64,000 nucleotides of DNA, taken from assembly GCA_021018995.1 (NCBI GenBank), contig CM037590.1, forward strand, positions 66,001,597-66,065,596, in the 5' to 3' direction. A model generated the notes under the pieces. That model saw nothing but the letters and a program-made list of their open reading frames with translations, ran no database searches and was not told the DNA's origin. The position numbers were made by a program, and so were the translations under genes. Positions 48,801-57,767 of this stretch are shown piece by piece. Within the stretch, counting starts at the first letter, position 1; each line of letters starts with the position of its first letter. Origin of the DNA: Chloranthus sessilifolius. Lineage: Eukaryota; Streptophyta; Magnoliopsida; Chloranthales; Chloranthaceae.

Positions 48801-50656
48801 AAATCATTTTAGGTCCTCAATAGTCTCAATGAAATTATGCTATACATGGGATTAGAACCTAATGAGAGTGGATTATATATGGGGAGTAAATGTACATGTT
48901 TAATTGGGTATAAAGGCCCTCTTTATTTTATTTTTTATAGTTGGTGTGCACAATAGTGCATATAAGTCATTTTAAGCAATTGGGTACTTAGTTTCTAATC
49001 TTTTAAATCAGTAAACTGTAGCTGGGAGAGCTTGAACCCTAGCTGAACCTGAGTCTCCTTAGAAATTTATTACCATAACCATCACTGTATAGATTTGCAA
49101 ACGAGATTTTTTTTTGCACTGTTTGCGTGCAATTTTCCTAGTCTAAATGTGATGAAAAGATTCTAGTAATAGTGGTGTGTTTTTTCGGACTTAATATGAT
49201 TACATTGCTATCCCAAAGTAAGTCATTTATACAGAAGGTTTGAGCAGTGAACTAGAGAATGTACAAGCCATTTTTATCGCTCAATACAGTGAGGTTGACC
49301 AACTCACCTGCAATTTACCATCTGTAATTCTATTTTAATTATAACCATTTTTCAAACTAATAAATTCTATTAGAAGACAACAAAAAATGCAGCTAATCAA
49401 GTGCAGGAGGGTTACTTGATTTGCTGCGGAACCATGGCAATTAGGATCTCCAGATGCAGCAACGGCAATGATGCAAGAAGTCATTGACTTACATCATTTT
49501 TTTCTTCCTCATTCTAATTTTGGTTTTCGTAGAACAGATATTGATTCACCCTTTATGGCATTTCCAAGAAGGCAATGGAAAACAAAAGCCCTACAATATT
49601 GAGATTTTGAAATAAAAAATGCTAATTTATCTTCCAATCTAAACTGTACCAGGATACTAAACTAACTTATTCACCTTGTAGTTATCCTCTATGTATTTGA
49701 GCAATCCTGATTTTATCCAATGATTTTGTTTAGGGTAACCGACCTGTTCCGAATCTATATTGTGCATGAGTCACTGGTTTTCGACAAGTGGAACTATTTT
49801 TTAATCTACTGTGCCATTTGATACTAAGGACACTGTGAAGTTCCCTTGTTTCGGAGACTGCATAAAAAAAACATCTCCATCATGTGATTGGCAGCGTTCA
49901 AACACCTTTAAAATGAATGTCTAAAACTGATTTTGGACATTTGCATGTAGCCATTCATTTTAAAGCCATTTGACTGTTGTAAACCACACAATAGAGATGT
50001 TTCCGATGAAATCTTTGACACCATAGATCTTCACATTGGGTCCTTTGCATCACATGGCATCCTTCATGGAAAAGTAGTGTCGGGAGTCCAAAATGGTGAC
50101 CTGTTCACAATCTAGATTGGGAAGGGGTCGGTTACTCTATACCAGCTCTTATCCAATTCTTCTAGGCTACGATACAACTCTAAATTTCGTCACATGCTTT
50201 TGGGAAAGCAAATTTCCATTTTAGCCAGCTAATTGTGTTGCTAAACTCTTTTTTTTTTATCAAATTAGAGCCATAATTTCGTTAAGAGCAGACCAAAAGG
50301 GGGGCACAGCGAGATGCTTTGCCTGAGAAAACAACAGCAGAAGCCTTAAACAAGAAAAGAATAACCTGATTTAGATCATAATTCACTTACCAGCTTGATT
50401 AAAATTTCAGTACTTTTCTGTATGAGGTGATTTATATGTTATGGCACTGATTTAAGATCATAATTTCTTACCAGTTTGATTAAAATTTCTTTCAGTACTT
50501 AGCTTTAGGAGGTGATTTATATCTTATCGCGCTGATTTGAGATCATCACATGAATTTCAAGATCATACACCACAAATTACTATTCAAATTTTTACAAGCT
50601 TTGATAAACTTGTGCAGGAGGCTTGGTCTCATTTCAATTCGACCAGTTTGTTTTGA
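18336..50656 (+). CDS. JAC1: auxilin-like J-domain protein, JAC1 type (ten exons, 737 aa)
   Basis: Exons: 18336-18814, 28745-29400, 29719-29826, 29921-30339, 30516-30627, 33692-33771, 34814-34879, 34976-35053, 40690-40866, 50618-50656. All introns are GT-AG and phases match through to TGA. The product resembles Arabidopsis JAC1, an auxilin-like protein needed for the phototropin-driven movement of chloroplasts to weak blue light. Like other auxilins it should recruit Hsp70 through its J domain; the link to clathrin is family knowledge. Residues 1-666 are hydrophilic, Ser-rich and probably disordered, with [13 protein letters not shown] near residue 48. The J domain is at about 660-737, with HPD at 700-702 and the auxilin hallmark GWKPVPL just before it. 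The C terminus ends EAWSHFN.... Arabidopsis JAC1 is about 650 aa, so this is slightly longer. The ATG is the first in frame and starts a typical family N terminus. Confidence 0.9.
18963..19255. mobile_element. hAT MITE, 293 bp, in intron 1
   Basis: Ends CATGGCATCA.. and ..TGATACCTTG form inverted repeats, flanked by a perfect 8-bp TSD GATAACAC (18955-18962, 19256-19263). The interior is self-complementary with CGATAC-type words. No coding capacity. Confidence 0.88.
19264..20030. other. intron 1, no gene seen
   Basis: Contains an unclassified repeat end (GATGTGGGACTATTACACAC, about 19430) and a (TA) run at 19477. At 19700-19795 a decayed copy of the end of exon 1 is recognisable (CACCAGCTTCTTGGATATTT..CCTAGAAAGATTTTCAATTT), suggesting a partial local duplication of exon 1. 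Confidence 0.4.
20030..20160 (-). mobile_element. tRNA-derived SINE remnant
   Basis: On the minus strand a pol III B-box-like word (GGTTTGAGCC, 20068-20059) is followed by a T run at the 3' side. The A box is weak. Confidence 0.35.
20240..21296 (-). mobile_element. solo LTR of the family at 42067-46105, in intron 1
   Basis: On the plus strand it begins TGATGCAG and ends CTGCATCA, flanked by ACGGG / ACGAG (5-bp TSD, one mismatch). Read on the minus strand it matches the LTRs at 42067 and 44049 along their length, including the TATAAATACA region, TTTGGTGTGAGGCCAA and the GGATTTTAGCG..TGCATCA end. No internal region remains. Confidence 0.85.
21368..21449. repeat. (TA)n followed by (GATA)n
   Basis: About 26 TA units pass directly into about seven GATA units. 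Confidence 0.97.
21479..21632. repeat. 77-bp tandem duplication
   Basis: CCAAGAGTAGAGAAACG starts at 21479 and 21556; the two units are nearly identical and contain (CTT)n. Confidence 0.95.
22140..22790. repeat. 110-bp tandem array with an inverted arm
   Basis: TTTTGGTCAAATCYAAC recurs at 22361, 22471, 22581 and 22691, exactly 110 bp apart. The part at 22140-22290 carries the same words in reverse complement (GGTTTGACCAAAAGTCAA), so the array begins with an inversion. Confidence 0.85.
22800..24120. other. intron 1, no gene seen
   Basis: Two overlapping frames at 22869-23157 have no family motif; the second has an acidic end ([14 protein letters not shown]). I do not recognise either. The rest is AT-rich intron. 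Confidence 0.35.
24128..24222 (-). mobile_element. tRNA-derived SINE
   Basis: On the minus strand an A-box-like word TAGCTAAAATGG (24202-24191) and a B-box GGTTCAGTCCC (24158-24148) are about 40 nt apart, followed by an A-rich tail (TCAAAAAAATAAAAAATG). Confidence 0.6.
25322..25745. mobile_element. MITE family A, best copy, in intron 1
   Basis: Long inverted ends face each other: left ATTAAACACCAAAATGGTG.. and right ..CACCATTTTGGTGTTTAAAT, each followed inward by TGATCTTACACCA or its complement. The ends are themselves palindromic. The TSD is not clear. Other copies are at 13128, 15190 and 45268. Confidence 0.75.
26340..27870 (+). pseudogene. dead L1-like LINE, reverse transcriptase region
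   Basis: Broken frames spell [23 protein letters not shown] text, [35 protein letters not shown] (27085-27099) and a C-terminal [13 protein letters not shown]. These follow the order of a non-LTR retrotransposon RT. Many stops and frameshifts; the endonuclease part is absent, as is usual for 5'-truncated copies. It lies in intron 1 in the sense direction. Confidence 0.9.
28745..29400 (+). CDS. JAC1: J-domain gene exon 2
   Basis: The acceptor at 28743-28744 (GACTTCAG) follows a long T tract. A second in-frame acceptor at 28761-28762 would drop six residues (WLNISS). The donor is CCAG|GTAATC. Encodes a Ser/Asn-rich, probably unstructured segment of about 219 residues. Confidence 0.85.
29477..29677. 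mobile_element. MULE-type MITE, 201 bp, in intron 2
   Basis: Inverted arms of about 77 bp (left GGATAATGGTCAGGTC.., right ..GACCTGACCATTTCCC) are flanked by a perfect 9-bp TSD TTCATTTTA (29468-29476, 29678-29686). A 9-bp TSD with long TIRs fits Mutator-like elements. It fills about two thirds of the 318-bp intron. Confidence 0.9.
29719..29826 (+). CDS. JAC1: J-domain gene exon 3
   Basis: 108 nt, phase 1 at both ends (acceptor GCTATAG, donor TCAG|GTATTA). It encodes [19 protein letters not shown] and following residues; skipping it would keep the frame. Confidence 0.85.
29921..30339 (+). CDS. JAC1: J-domain gene exon 4
   Basis: Acceptor TATATTTAG, donor GAG|GTATGT. Lys/Ser-rich, contains [14 protein letters not shown] text ([12 protein letters not shown]), which is a conserved short motif in auxilin-like proteins. 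Confidence 0.87.
30516..30627 (+). CDS. JAC1: J-domain gene exon 5
   Basis: Acceptor TTGTTTCAG, donor CTG|GTTAGT. Encodes [20 protein letters not shown] and following residues. Less conserved; supported by splice sites and phase. Confidence 0.75.
31005..31200 (+). mobile_element. tRNA-derived SINE, in intron 5
   Basis: A box TAGCTCAGATGG (31011-31022) and B box GGTTCGAAAC (31071-31080) are good matches to pol III promoter boxes, 60 nt apart. The region cannot fold as an intact tRNA, so a SINE head is more likely. Confidence 0.55.
31393..31696. mobile_element. hAT MITE, 304 bp, in intron 5
   Basis: Ends CATAGTAAAAAAGTTCGGC.. and ..TTTGTCACTATG, flanked by a perfect 8-bp TSD CTTCTCTC (31385-31392, 31697-31704). 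Interior rich in TTTCGG/CCGAAA words. Confidence 0.88.
31799..32726. mobile_element. hAT-like non-autonomous element, in intron 5
   Basis: Left end CATGGTTGTCAAGGTGAGGC, right end ..GCCTTAACTACCTTG, an imperfect inverted pair of the type common in plant hAT elements. The 8-bp flanks agree only partly (CATATATC against TGTATTTC or CGTATTTC). A (TA)n(CT)n tract lies at 32138-32190. The right end is part of a 232-bp tandem duplication. Confidence 0.55.
32691..33154. repeat. 232-bp tandem duplication
   Basis: GAGCCTCTTCGCCATAACC starts at 32691 and 32923 and the two 232-bp units agree almost throughout. Confidence 0.95.
33692..33771 (+). CDS. JAC1: J-domain gene exon 6
   Basis: Acceptor GTTTGTCAG, donor GTG|GTATGT. 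Encodes [20 protein letters not shown] plus seven residues; acidic. Confidence 0.8.
33888..33896 (+). other. possible 9-nt microexon of the J-domain gene
   Basis: CGAAAAAAG sits between a good acceptor (AATATTCCAG) and a GT, in phase 0 with exons 6 and 7; inclusion would add Arg-Lys-Lys. Weak evidence. Confidence 0.2.
34814..34879 (+). CDS. JAC1: J-domain gene exon 7
   Basis: Acceptor ATATACAG, donor CAA|GTAACC. 22 codons, phase 0 at both ends, [20 protein letters not shown]; acidic and skippable in frame. Confidence 0.72.
34976..35053 (+). CDS. JAC1: J-domain gene exon 8
   Basis: Acceptor TTTACTGCAG, donor TAT|GTGAGT. Encodes [19 protein letters not shown] and STLQY, the strongly conserved start of the auxilin J domain. 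Confidence 0.92.
35869..36089. mobile_element. hAT MITE, 221 bp, in intron 8
   Basis: Ends CATGGATCAAAATTTC.. and ..GGTATTTTGATCCTTG, flanked by a perfect 8-bp TSD ATTTGATG (35861-35868, 36090-36097). Confidence 0.9.
36165..37349 (+). mobile_element. probable solo LTR in intron 8
   Basis: Begins TGATGC and ends GCGTCA; shares TTTGGTGTGAGGCCAA and the preceding TTAATRARAAT..GAGTTTTGGYTTGTG layout with the LTRs at 42067 and 44049. Carries ACGGACGTCCGT-type palindromes at 36437-36550. No matching TSD was found, so the edges are uncertain. Confidence 0.5.
37350..40180. repeat. decayed repeat region of intron 8
   Basis: GAGAGAAATCTCTCTC-type palindromes recur near 37415, 37490, 38750, 39725 and 39785. 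A partial second copy of the start of the LTR at 36165 is at 38565-38680 (AGACAAAGATTGAA..AGGCCCAA). There are CT/GA tracts at 37549-37571, 38692-38720 (G run then GA) and 39855-39890. No gene is seen; frames at 38027, 38846 and 39210 have no family motif. Confidence 0.45.
40690..40866 (+). CDS. JAC1: J-domain gene exon 9 (J domain core)
   Basis: Acceptor TTCTGTATAG, donor CAG|GTATAT. Contains [13 protein letters not shown], the HPD tripeptide in [12 protein letters not shown], and [11 protein letters not shown]. This is the catalytic core that stimulates Hsp70 ATPase. Confidence 0.95.
42067..43033 (+). repeat. 5' LTR, 967 bp
   Basis: Starts TCATGCGGAATTTGG and ends TTTCCTGCATGA; TATA-like TTTATAAATACACA at about 42740. 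Contains paired CGATCGATCGA words at 42204-42236. Confidence 0.88.
43037..43049 (+). other. primer-binding site (initiator-Met tRNA)
   Basis: TGGTATCAGAGCA, 3 nt after the 5' LTR. Confidence 0.88.
43548..43859 (+). other. open frame in the interior of the non-autonomous element (103 aa)
   Basis: A Pro/Val/Ile-rich frame with no gag, protease or RT motif (begins [15 protein letters not shown]). It may be the remnant of an element-specific protein or chance. Confidence 0.25.
44035..44048 (+). other. polypurine tract
   Basis: AAAGTAGGGGAGAA directly before the 3' LTR (TGATGTGG at 44049). Confidence 0.8.
45268..45745. repeat. MITE family A copy nested in the hAT element
   Basis: Shares ATCTTAYACCATYAAA and repeated TTAATATCAACY-type words with the copy at 25322, but the ends are poorly kept. 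Confidence 0.5.
45779..45873. repeat. (TA)n then (T)n
   Basis: About 31 TA units run into about 32 T residues. Confidence 0.98.
46111..49730. other. intron 9, no gene seen
   Basis: AT-rich intron with simple repeats: a C run followed by (CA)n/(AAAC)n at 47462-47508 and an imperfect CA tract at 47602-47645. The small frames at 46452-47753 show no family motif. A B-box-like word (GGGTTCAAGCTC, minus strand, about 49035) may mark another SINE. Confidence 0.4.
49735..50138. mobile_element. foldback MITE in intron 9
   Basis: Left GTAACCGACCTGTTCC..ATTGTG and right CACAATCTAGATT..GGTCGGTTAC are inverted; an inner pair AAAATGAATG / CATTCATTTTAA forms a second stem. No convincing TSD. Confidence 0.65.
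50618..50656 (+). CDS. JAC1: J-domain gene exon 10 (terminal)
   Basis: Acceptor ACTTGTGCAG after a 9.75 kb intron; encodes [12 protein letters not shown] and a TGA. The EAW.HFN ending is the normal family C terminus, which supports this distant exon. A possible poly(A) signal (AATAATATAAAG) is at about 50801. Confidence 0.88.
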   Translation, partial: EAWSHFNSTSLF

Positions 50657-50944
50657 CGTCAAGATGGTTAACAGCCATCAGTTCCTCCTATCGACGCACA
50701 GGGAAGGCAGCATGTATTCATTATAGGTGCACATTTTGTTTCTATTTTTATGTATAATATGTACAGGGCTACTTTATTTTACAAATTTTTTGAGGTTTTT
50801 AATAATATAAAGAAAGTGTAATCTGTTTTATTACATCTGTGGTCTGTATCGCTATGTAATTTTCCCATGTACGTAGCCGCCATTTATTTCTAGATAATAC
50901 TTGGTCAATTTTTGGAGTGCCTGTTTCTATCTCCTGAGAAGTCA

Positions 50945-51345
50945 TTAAGAAAATAGAATTGATATTTGTTCATTTCCTTTGGAAAGGTCCTTCATTATCT
51001 CAATCCATCCATCTTATCTGTTGGAGTAAAATGTGTCGGCCCTTGAATGAATGTGGCTTTGGTCTTCGAAAGATTAAAGACTGGAATTTAGCAGGTATGA
51101 TGAAATTATTTAGAGGTTGGCTAGTAAACATGACTCGCCTTAGTGTTCTTCGACCTTGGCAAGATATGTTGGCAATGGTGATTTGGGGACGGATTAAGGA
51201 CTGTTTTTGGGCATAAAAGGGGATTATTAAAGCCGGGAAGAGATTAAATCTCATAATAGAACCATTATTGATGCTGGGGTCAATACCCTTTTTTGAAAAG
51301 ACCCTTGGTTAGAAGGGGATCGATTATTCCCAACTATGGTTATAG
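50945..51345 (+). pseudogene. LINE 3' fragment (RT C-terminal region)
   Basis: The frame encodes FLWKGPSLSQSIHLICWSKM, CRPLNECGFGLRKIKDWNLA and onward, the segment just after the RT domain of plant L1-type LINEs. It stops at 51216 and decays after that. It lies about 290 bp downstream of the J-domain gene stop. Confidence 0.85.
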
Positions 51346-51855
51346 GGTAGTTCATATGTTTGATAGTTATGTTGATGCCTGTGGATAATTTGTATGATAT
51401 AAGTTAATTCACCCTTTTTCCTTTCTTTTTTTATATGACCTCAACAGCTAACGAGTGCACGCATATAGATGTAATAGTTGCGGAGCTGCACCAACGAAAG
51501 TGGTAAGGACAACCTAATGAATTGATTTCTTTTTTTGTTTTTCAATAAATTCGTTTGAGGTTGTTGGGTCCTAACCCGCTGTTAAAATGAAAATGAAAAC
51601 GATTACATATGATTATACAAGGTATAAATATGAATGAAGAAGGCAGATTACATATGACTATACAAGGTATAAATATAAATGAAGAAGGCAAATTATCTCG
51701 ATAAACTCATCAACTCCTCTTTCAACTGAAAAATTAGCAGGTGGATTAACTTCTCGCCAAACATGATCGAACTTAATCGAGAGAAAATTCTTCATATGCT
51801 CCACAACTTAAACAAGCCTTCAAGCTGCCTTCATAAATCTTTTAATGGAATGGGT

Positions 51856-52330
51856 TGTAAGAAGTTTCTATTTTGGTGGCCATCACTATGGTCAAACCCG
51901 TTGACCAGTGAATGGTATAAGATCAACCTTAAGATGTACAATTGCTATTCTGGTGAGTTTGAAGAGAATAGGCAACTGCTTGTTGAGTTTTTCAGTTAAA
52001 GTATGATTGTGATTTCTAATCACACTATAATTAGCAATTTCAGTCCTTAATGGGATAGGACTCTTTGGCTATAAATATAAGGGGTGCCTGGTCCCAACGA
52101 TAGCTCGACGTAATTCAATCCTCCCTATTGGCGAGCATCCCCATTGTGCTAGGAGACATTGAACGCGAGAAGATCGTTGAAGATCGGCAACCATTAATGG
52201 CTAACGCTCAAGGTATGCACATATATCTAATTTATAGATGGTTGGTTTATTGTTTTTGATTGATCATGCGCCTAGATCTCTCGGCTTAATTTTGGACGGT
52301 CGGATCGTCAGATCCATTTAGATTCCTTCA
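51856..52330 (+). repeat. copia 5' LTR
   Basis: TGTAAGAAGTTTC.. to ..GATTCCTTCA, with a TATA box (TATAAATA) at 52070-52077 that is likely the element promoter. Confidence 0.96.
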
Positions 52331-52332
52331 AT

Positions 52333-52345
52333 TGGTATCAGAGCC
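52333..52345 (+). other. primer-binding site (initiator-Met tRNA)
   Basis: TGGTATCAGAGCC, 2 nt after the 5' LTR. Confidence 0.95.
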
Positions 52346-54039
52346 ATGATGGTGTTTGGTCAATCAAAACATCATATTTAGATCTCGACTTCTCGTCGTG
52401 CATTCAAATCGAAATTTTTTTTTGTGGCGTCAATATCTAAACTAGCATAAAAAAAAATGGTTTTATTTTGCCGGATTTTCACGAATCGGGGCGATCTGCA
52501 TCGTGACCAGCATTGGGGGGTAAGCCCTAAGAAATTGCTCATTTAAAAAAAAAAAAAAACCTTTTGCTTCTTTGGGCCTTGGTCCGATGTAAACTCTTCC
52601 TGAGGAATCAATGGCCGAATAGACAAGAAATAACCACCGGACCGAATGACCGTCGGCGTGATGTGAAGCGGGTGAGCCCGGTGATGGCATGCTACAACTA
52701 AAAAAAAAAAAAGAAAACAAGGAAGAAGAAGAAGGCGTGGGGTTTTGGGCGGGTCAGATTGCCCACCTTGCCCACCCGCCACAACCCTTGTAGCTGCGCC
52801 CGTTTTATTTTGGCCTCGACACTGGGCCTTTTGGCTCCAGAACCACTGGGCCTCTTGACCAATAAGACCCGTTTTGGCCTGGCCCGTCTGGCCTATTTTT
52901 GCATATGGCCCGACATGTATGGACCTGTCGACCCGACCTGACCACGGGCCCTAGCCCATGGCTCTAAGCCTGGCTTGGCCCAGCCCTTTGAACCTGGCCC
53001 CTATTGGCCCAATTATGGCCCATTTGGATTATGGGACTCACGATCAAACCAATGGTGAGGCCCACTCGGCTCTTTTAGCCCGAGTCCGCCGACCCACCGG
53101 GCCCTTGGCCCACTCGGTCACTAAGGCCCATGGCCGGTTTATGGTACCGGCCCAACAAGACCACCCTATTTCTTAATGTTCTCGGGCAATTTCGGGCTAT
53201 TTACAGTCCGATTTTCGACATTATATATGCTTTTGACTATCTCGGACATTAGGATCCGTTTTTGAGGTCTATTTTTGATAATGAGCCCTCTATTATAATT
53301 TTTTCATAACCTGATGTTATTTTTTCCATTTTTTAATTGTGTAATCAATTTTTGTTCAAGTATCATTCATTAGAATTGGGTAGTGGAGATTGTGCTCTAC
53401 CACCATGGCTGGTATTTACACATTATAATGCTCGTTTGTCGTCTATTTTTGACACCTCCTCATAATACGGTTTGTGGTCTTCTAAAATATTATCAAACCT
53501 AATTTGAAAACATGGCTTGGAAAGATTCTTCTGCCCAACGGTGATGGCCTTTCCTAGTGCCGTGGTTTTCATAGTGAGGTTTACTTTTGTCCAAAACCGT
53601 GTTACAAATCCAGTGTAAATGTGTAGTGAACGTTGGCGTTACAACATAAGGGATTCTTCTGCCCAACGGTGATGAATCACTTAATGTTATATGATGGCTG
53701 TGTTTTCACTATTCATTATTTTGTGTGTGGGTACTGCTCGCGTGTTGTGACTCGACCCAACGGAGGGTCATAATGACGCAATTAGTACCACAATCATTAA
53801 TAAAGACTGAGGAAGCGGCTAGTGTGTTATGACTCGACCCAACGGAGGCTCATAATGACACAAATTGTTTCTCAATAAAATCACATTGGTTTTACTTTTT
53901 ATATTCCTTGACATATTTTAACTTTCGCGTCACATGTTATAATTATAACCTTGTGGAATTGATAGTTACTTCGATTGTATGTGGACATAATAAAGCCCTT
54001 AATTATTGTGCAGCATTGAACCCGTCTATTATAACCAGT
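52346..54039 (+). other. long leader of the copia element
   Basis: 1.7 kb without gag. A GC-rich part (52740-53160) has many GGCCC words and looks like a captured or inserted repeat. Two short direct repeats follow: GATTCTTCTGCCCAACGGTG (about 53525 and 53650) and GACTCGACCCAACGGAGG (about 53748 and 53830). Open frames here are by-products. Confidence 0.7.
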
Positions 54040-54818
54040 ATGATTGGTGGAATTGAACTTTTGAGTGGATCAAATTATAAGAAATGGAAGGAACAAGTTG
54101 CAATTGTTCTGCATGGATCTTGACTATGCTATACGATCTGATAAACCCAAGGTGCTCACCGCTGATGCCTCGGCTGAGGATCTGGCAGTGAACCATACGG
54201 ATTTAGAAAAATGGGATAGATCAAATCGTATGAGCCTCATGATCATAAAGAGTTCCATTGCTGATGCGATTCGGGGAGGTATTCCGGACTCGCACACTGC
54301 AAAAGAATACATGCAAGCCATTAAGGAACAATTTCAAGGAACTTCTAAAGCCCTTGCCAGTAGTCTAATTGTTAAAATGGGAACCATGAAATATGATGGT
54401 CATAGCGGCGTCCGGGAGCACATTATGAAAATGAGTGGCATGGCCACTCAATTGAAAGAACTGGACATGGGTTTTTCTGAGGGTTATCTTGTTCACTTCA
54501 TTATGACTTCTCTTCCTGCGCAATTTGGCCCATTCAAGATCAATTATAACACGCAGAAAGAGAAGTGGAAGATGAACGAGTTAATCGCTCACTGTGTCCA
54601 AGAAGAAGAACGACTTCGGGCTGAAAAACCTGAAAGTGCCCATTACGCCGCTCTTGGCCCATCGAAACGAAATTTCAAGCGAAAACCGGGACAATATAAA
54701 GGAAAGAACGTGAAAGCTCCTCCACCGGAAACCAAACAAGGAGAGGCTAGCACATCTACTTCTGGCATCAAGTGTCACTTCTGTAAGAAGAAGGGACACA
54801 TTAAGAAGAATTGTTAGA
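54040..54818 (+). pseudogene. gag: copia gag pseudogene
   Basis: Starts MIGGIELLSGSNYKKWKEQV, the usual copia Gag opening, continues through a helical capsid-type region and ends in a zinc knuckle CHFCKKKGHIKKNC. A frameshift at about 54112-54118 (after IVLH) moves the frame, and a TAG at 54816-54818 separates it from the protease. Otherwise the frame is clean for 230 codons. Confidence 0.93.
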
Positions 54819-56049
54819 AATACAGAGATTGGCTAGTTAAGAAAGGTAATGACCTTGCTTTTGTGTGTTTTGAATCACTTTATGTTGATGCTCCACGCAA
54901 TACTTGGTGGATAGATTCTGGTGCAACTATTCACATAAGTAATTCAATGCAGGGATTTCGATCCAGCAGGAAGCTAAGTAAAGGCAAACGTACCATCAAA
55001 CTCGGGAATGGAGTAGAAGCAGACGTGGAGGCCATTGGGACTCTCCGTCTCATTTTAGATAGTGGTTTCATTTTGGATTTAGTTGATACTATTTATGTTC
55101 CCAGTATCACTAGAAACCTTATCTCAATTTCTAAATTGGATTCATTAGGTTTTGAATTTAAATTTGGACATAATATGTTTACTCTATTATTTAATTCCGA
55201 TATTGTAGTGGTGGCTCATTAGTGGGCAATCTTTATCAGTTGAACTTGGATTCATCTTACGCCCAATCTTTAGTTTCTATGCATGTGAATGATAAAATAA
55301 GTAAGAAACGAAAACGAGCACTCGATAACTCCTCCATTTTATGGCATAAACGTTTAGGCCATATATCTAAGGATAGAATGGCGAGGTTAATTAAAGATGA
55401 TATAATCGATGCGCTCGATTTCTCTGATTTCAATACTTGTGTTGATTGCGTTAAAGGGAAACTCACAAAGACTAATAAGAAAGGGGCTCTCAGAAGCACG
55501 AGTTTGCTGGAAATAGTCCACACTGATATTTGTGGACCGTTTCCAACTCCCGCTATTGGTGGTCAAAAGTATTTTATTACCTTCACTGATGATTATTCTC
55601 GTTTTGGTTATATATTTCTCATTCACGAGAAATCTGAGGCCCTGGATATGTTTAAAATCTATAAAGCCGAAGTTGAGTTACAACTCAATTCGAAGATTAA
55701 AATTGTGAGATCTGATAGAGGCGGAGAGTACTATGGTAGATACTCAAATGTGTCGCAATCCAGGGACCCTTCGCCTCAGATATCTACAAGAGCATGGAAT
55801 TGTCGCAATACACCATGCCGCACACTGAATGTAACGGCAGTAGATGTAAATCGTACTCTTATGGATATGGTGAGAAGCATGTTATGCAACTCTACGTTGC
55901 CTACGTTCTTGTGGGGAGAAGCCTTGAAAACAGCGGTGCATATCCTAAATCGAGTTCCTAGTAAGGCAGTTCCCAAGACTCCTTATGAGCTATGGGTAGG
56001 AAGAAAACCGACTTTAGGATATTTACACATTTGGGGCTGTTTTCGCTGA
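54819..56049 (+). pseudogene. copia protease-integrase pseudogene
   Basis: The protease site WWIDSGATIHIS (about 54907) keeps D-S-G. After a frame change at about 55220 the integrase follows: H-x3-H in [17 protein letters not shown], first catalytic Asp in HTDICGPF, second in SDRGGEYYG. The region that should carry the third catalytic residue (about 55745-55850) is scrambled by frameshifts and a small deletion, so the triad is incomplete. The later part ([19 protein letters not shown]) is intact. Confidence 0.92.
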
Positions 56050-57767
56050 AGCAAAGGTGTACAACCCACAATTAGGAAAATTGGACCCTAAAACTATAAG
56101 TTGTCATTTCATTGGTTACCCTGATAGATCAAAAGGCTACAGATTTTATTGCCCCACTCATAGTACCCGGATTGTTGAGACTAGACATGCAAAATTCTTT
56201 GAGGATCGTGAGATCAGTGGGAGTATAGAGCCTAGGAAAATCACTTTTGAGGAGAATCGGGTTATTATTCCTATCCCTTTTATCCAAGAAAAAGTGGCAC
56301 CAACACCAGTTATTCAAGCCAGTGTTGATGCGCCTGTAGGCTGTAAATGGGTATTTAAAACCAAGCAAGACTCCAAAGGTAATATAGAAAGATACAAGGC
56401 CAGGTTAGTCGCTAAAGGTTTCACTCAAAAAGAAGGAATAGACTATAAAGAGACATTCTCTCCTGTCTCTAGAAAGGAATCCTTTCGGATAGTCATGGCA
56501 TTAGTAACTCATTTTGACTTAGAATTGCATCAAATGGATGTTAAAACTGCTTTTCTGAATGGCGACTTGCATGAAGATGTCTTTATGACACAACCTGAAG
56601 GTTTTCAGGTTGAGGGGGGGAGTCATTTAGTTTGTAGACTCAAAAGGTCTCTATATGGTTTAAAGGTATCTCGACAATGGTACTTAAAATTTCAATTTAA
56701 GTCATTTCAAATTTTGGTTTTAAAGAAAATACATGGATCAATGCATATATCTTAAAATCATGGGAGTAAGTTTATCATCCTTGTTTTATAGTTGATGATA
56801 TCTTACTTAAGTAACAATTTGGGCATGTTACATACGACAAAGAACTTTTTATCAAAGAGTTTTGATATGAAAGATCTTGGTGAAGCTTCCTACGTGATAG
56901 GAATTGACATTCATCGAGATAAAGCCCGTGGCATATTGGGATTGTCTCAAAGAGCTTATATTGATAAAGTTCTTAAAAGGTTTAACATGCACAATTGTTT
57001 CGCTACTGTTGCCCCTGTCATTAAGGGTGATAAATTTAGTCTACTTCAGAGTCCCAGGATCGATCTGGAGAGAAAGCAGATAGAGACAATTCCCTATGCA
57101 TCGACAGTTGGGAGTCTCATGTATGCACAAGTCCGTATCATTCGTCCGGATATAGCGTATATAGTTGGCATGCTTGGCAGGTACCAATGTAATCCTGATT
57201 TGGATCATTGGAAAGCAGCTAAGAAGGTTTTTCGCTATTTACAAGGGACTAAAGGACACATGCTGACATACAAAAGGTCGAATAACCTTGAAATTATTGG
57301 TTATTCCGATGCTGACTATTTTGGGTGTCAAGACACTCGTAGGTCCATATCGGGTTATATTTTTATGCTTGCAGGTGGACCTATATCTTGGAAGAGCGTT
57401 AAACAAACGCTGACTACTTCGTCCACTATGGAAGCAGAATTCGTTGCATGTTTTGAGGCAACATGTGAGGCGATAGGGTTGAGGAATTTTATCTCAGGCT
57501 TCGCGTTGATACTATTTCAAAGCCTTGAGAATCTTTTGTGACAATTCATTGCGATTGCTATCTCCAATAACAACAAGATTAGTGGGGGTTCCAAATATAT
57601 TGATATAAAGTATCTTGTTGTCGGGAGAAAGTTGAATCAAATTGTATCACATTGAAAGATAAATACGACACTCATGTTGGCTGACCCTCTCACTAAAGGT
57701 TTACCTCCCACGCTCTTTTTGGAGCATGTTGCGCGCATGGGGTTAACGGATAATTTTGATAGCTTTT
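56050..57767 (+). pseudogene. copia reverse transcriptase-RNase H pseudogene
   Basis: The integrase tail (HFIGYPDRSKGY) runs into RT GCKWVFKTKQDSKG with the start of the RT missing, a deletion at about 56300. RT motifs ARLVAKGFTQKEGIDY, QMDVKTAFLNGDL and SLYGLK follow. Frameshifts at 56690-56805 destroy the reading of the Y-V-D-D site. RNase H is clear: GYSDADYFG, SWKSVKQ, SSTMEAEFVA. The tail after 57541 is again out of frame and ends with MLADPLTKGLP near 57672. Confidence 0.92.
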
